Assembly (NCBI RefSeq): GCF_051014685.1
Contig: NW_027478388.1
Span: 2,715,180-2,779,179 of the forward strand
Source of the DNA: Ptiloglossa arizonensis
Taxonomy: Eukaryota; Arthropoda; Insecta; Hymenoptera; Colletidae
DNA length: 64,000 bases
Reading direction: 5' to 3'
In this document: one piece after another, positions 63,102-64,000 of the stretch
How the letters are laid out: each line of letters opens with the position of its first letter
Position numbering within the stretch: position 1 is the stretch's first letter
Notes under the pieces: model-generated
What the model was told of the DNA's origin: nothing
Databases searched by the model: none
What the model saw: the letters and a program-made list of their open reading frames with translations, nothing else
Program-made: the position numbers and the translations under genes

Positions 63102-64000
63102 GCTCGAGAAATTCCTGTTGCATCTGAAACCAGAAACTTGCCCGATTACAATGGTGTGTGTACTTTTCCCCTAGGCCGTTCCAGTTATTGGCTTCGAGTA
63201 TCACACTTGCGAAAATTTTGATGGTTTCTCAACCATTCCATAACTTCAAAATTCCATTTGTCGCGAACCGATTCACGAACTCGAGATATTCCTGTTGCAT
63301 CTGAAAGTAGAAACTCGCCCCATTACAATGGTGTGTGTAATTTTCCCCTAGGCCATTCCAGTTATTGGTGTGTAGCATCAGAATTGCGAAAATTTTGATG
63401 GTTTCTCAACCATTCCTTAAATTCAAACTCCCATATCTCGCGAACGGATTGACGAGCTCGGGAAATTCCTGTTGCATCTGAAAGTAGAAACTCGTCCGAT
63501 TACAAGGGTATGTTAATTTTTCCCCTCAGCCTTTGTAGTTATTGTTTTCGAGTATCAGACTTGCGACAATTTTGATGGTTTCCCATCCGTTCCTTAATTT
63601 CAAACTCCCATATCTCGCGAACGGATTGACGAACTCGAGAAATTCCTGTGGCAACTGAAAGCAGAAACTCGTCCGATTACAACGGTCTATGCATTTTTCC
63701 CCTAGGCCATGGTGGTTATTGGTTTCGAGTATCAGACTTGCGAAAATTTTGATGCTTTCTAAAGCATTCCTTAACTTCAAACTACCATATCTCGCGAACG
63801 GATTGACGAACTCGATTATTTCCTATTGCATCTGAAAGTAGAAAGTCGACCGATTACAATGGTGTGTGTACTTTTTCCCTAGGTCATTCCAGTTACTCGT
63901 TTCTATCATCAGAATTGCGAAAATTTTGATGGTTTCTCAACCATACCTTAACTTCAACTCCCATATCCTGCGAACGGATTGATGAACTCGAGAAATTCCT
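63102..64000. repeat. Family II segment H, copy 2, cut by the window edge
   Basis: It matches 50727-51625 at offset 12375, sharing GAGATATTCCTG, GTTTCCCATCCGTTCC and TTTCTATCATCAG. Patches follow the 52.6-53.1 kb relative instead, such as the flank TCGAGAACGATTGACGAG just upstream and CTTAAATTCAAACTCCC at about 63417. The copy continues beyond the window. Confidence 0.8.

Larger units (their letters stand above)
1..64000. repeat. 177-bp tandem satellite array, about 362 monomers, filling the window
   Basis: The landmark ACTTCAAACTCCCATAT recurs about every 176-177 bases throughout (for example at 1, 178, 354 and 531, and last at 63951). All monomers point the same way, and I saw no inversion, gap or foreign insertion. 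Length varies mainly by single-base indels, above all in the A-run of GCGAAAATTTTG; offsets between duplicated blocks imply a mean of 176.4-176.9 bp. Both ends are cut inside the array, so its true size is larger. The unit length and purity fit centromeric or pericentromeric satellite, which is inference because no kinetochore protein data can be seen here. A subtelomeric or interstitial heterochromatin block is the alternative. No gene is present in any of the 64 kb. Confidence 0.97.

Noticed and set aside
1..64000. CRISPR array
   Set aside because: The whole 177-bp unit is repeated with no short repeat and unique spacer pattern. Units are far too long and no cas genes are present.
1..64000. 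Array of tRNA, 5S rRNA or other small RNA genes
   Set aside because: I see no A-box and B-box pair, no cloverleaf, no 5S internal control region, and no T-run terminator in a sensible place. GTATTTTT lies mid-unit without an RNA gene before it.
1..64000. Human or primate alpha satellite, or Arabidopsis CEN180
   Set aside because: The unit length is similar, but the landmark sequences do not resemble those I remember for either family, and no perfect CENP-B box is present.

Overview
The whole 64 kb window is one uninterrupted tandem satellite array. A monomer of 177 bp (often 176 bp) repeats head-to-tail, in one orientation, from the first base to the last, about 362 times. I found no protein-coding gene, RNA gene, transposon, CRISPR array or non-satellite insertion. 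The short reading frames on both strands are the repeat read in different registers. Such an array is eukaryotic, most likely centromeric or pericentromeric satellite DNA of nucleosome-scale unit length. Many plants and some animals have centromeric satellites of this size. I do not recognise the family and cannot name the species. One consensus monomer counted by hand is about 42% G+C with about ten CpG sites, more than its composition predicts.

Each monomer opens (phase used here) with ACTTCAAACTCCCATAT. It then carries TCTCGCGAACGG, GACGAACTCGAGAAATTCC (XhoI-type CTCGAG), TTGCATCTGAAAGCAG, CGCCCGATTACAACGG, GTATGTGTATTTTT, a CCCTAGGCCAT block and TTCGAGTATCAGAC. It ends with GCGAAAATTTTGATGG and a short dyad, ATGGTT-TCTC-AACCAT. 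Monomers fall into subfamilies with linked variants. From the left edge to about 50.73 kb the array is mostly family I (AAAGCAG, GTATGTGTA). From about 50.73 kb to the end it is mostly family II (AAAGTAG, GTGTGTGTAC, and in many units CTCGATTATTTCC instead of CTCGAGAAATTCC).

On top of the monomer there are local higher-order duplications, each an integer number of monomers. A 24/23-mer pair lies at 5.07-8.37 and 9.31-12.43 kb. A 25-monomer offset links 15.28-17.33 and 19.69-21.74 kb. A chain of 14-mers of 2472-2473 bp covers 19.99-28.92 kb. A 23-mer of 4062 bp covers 31.76-39.88 kb. A 20-mer of 3537 bp occurs two and a half times at 41.08-49.83 kb. A 14-mer of 2475 bp occurs three times at 53.03-60.08 kb, the first copy short by one monomer and the last truncated. 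The right edge (63.10-64.00 kb) is a near copy of 50.73-51.63 kb. Several copies differ by only a handful of bases, so amplification is recent. The stretches between blocks (notably 60.08-63.10 kb) hold more diverged monomers.

Nothing here works together as an operon or pathway. The biology is repeat turnover (unequal exchange, segmental duplication, conversion-like patches) and possibly centromere or heterochromatin function. Boundaries and offsets were found by reading marker variants by eye. Most are probably good to a few tens of bases; those resting on a diagnostic base are better. Identity statements are estimates from compared lines, not alignments.
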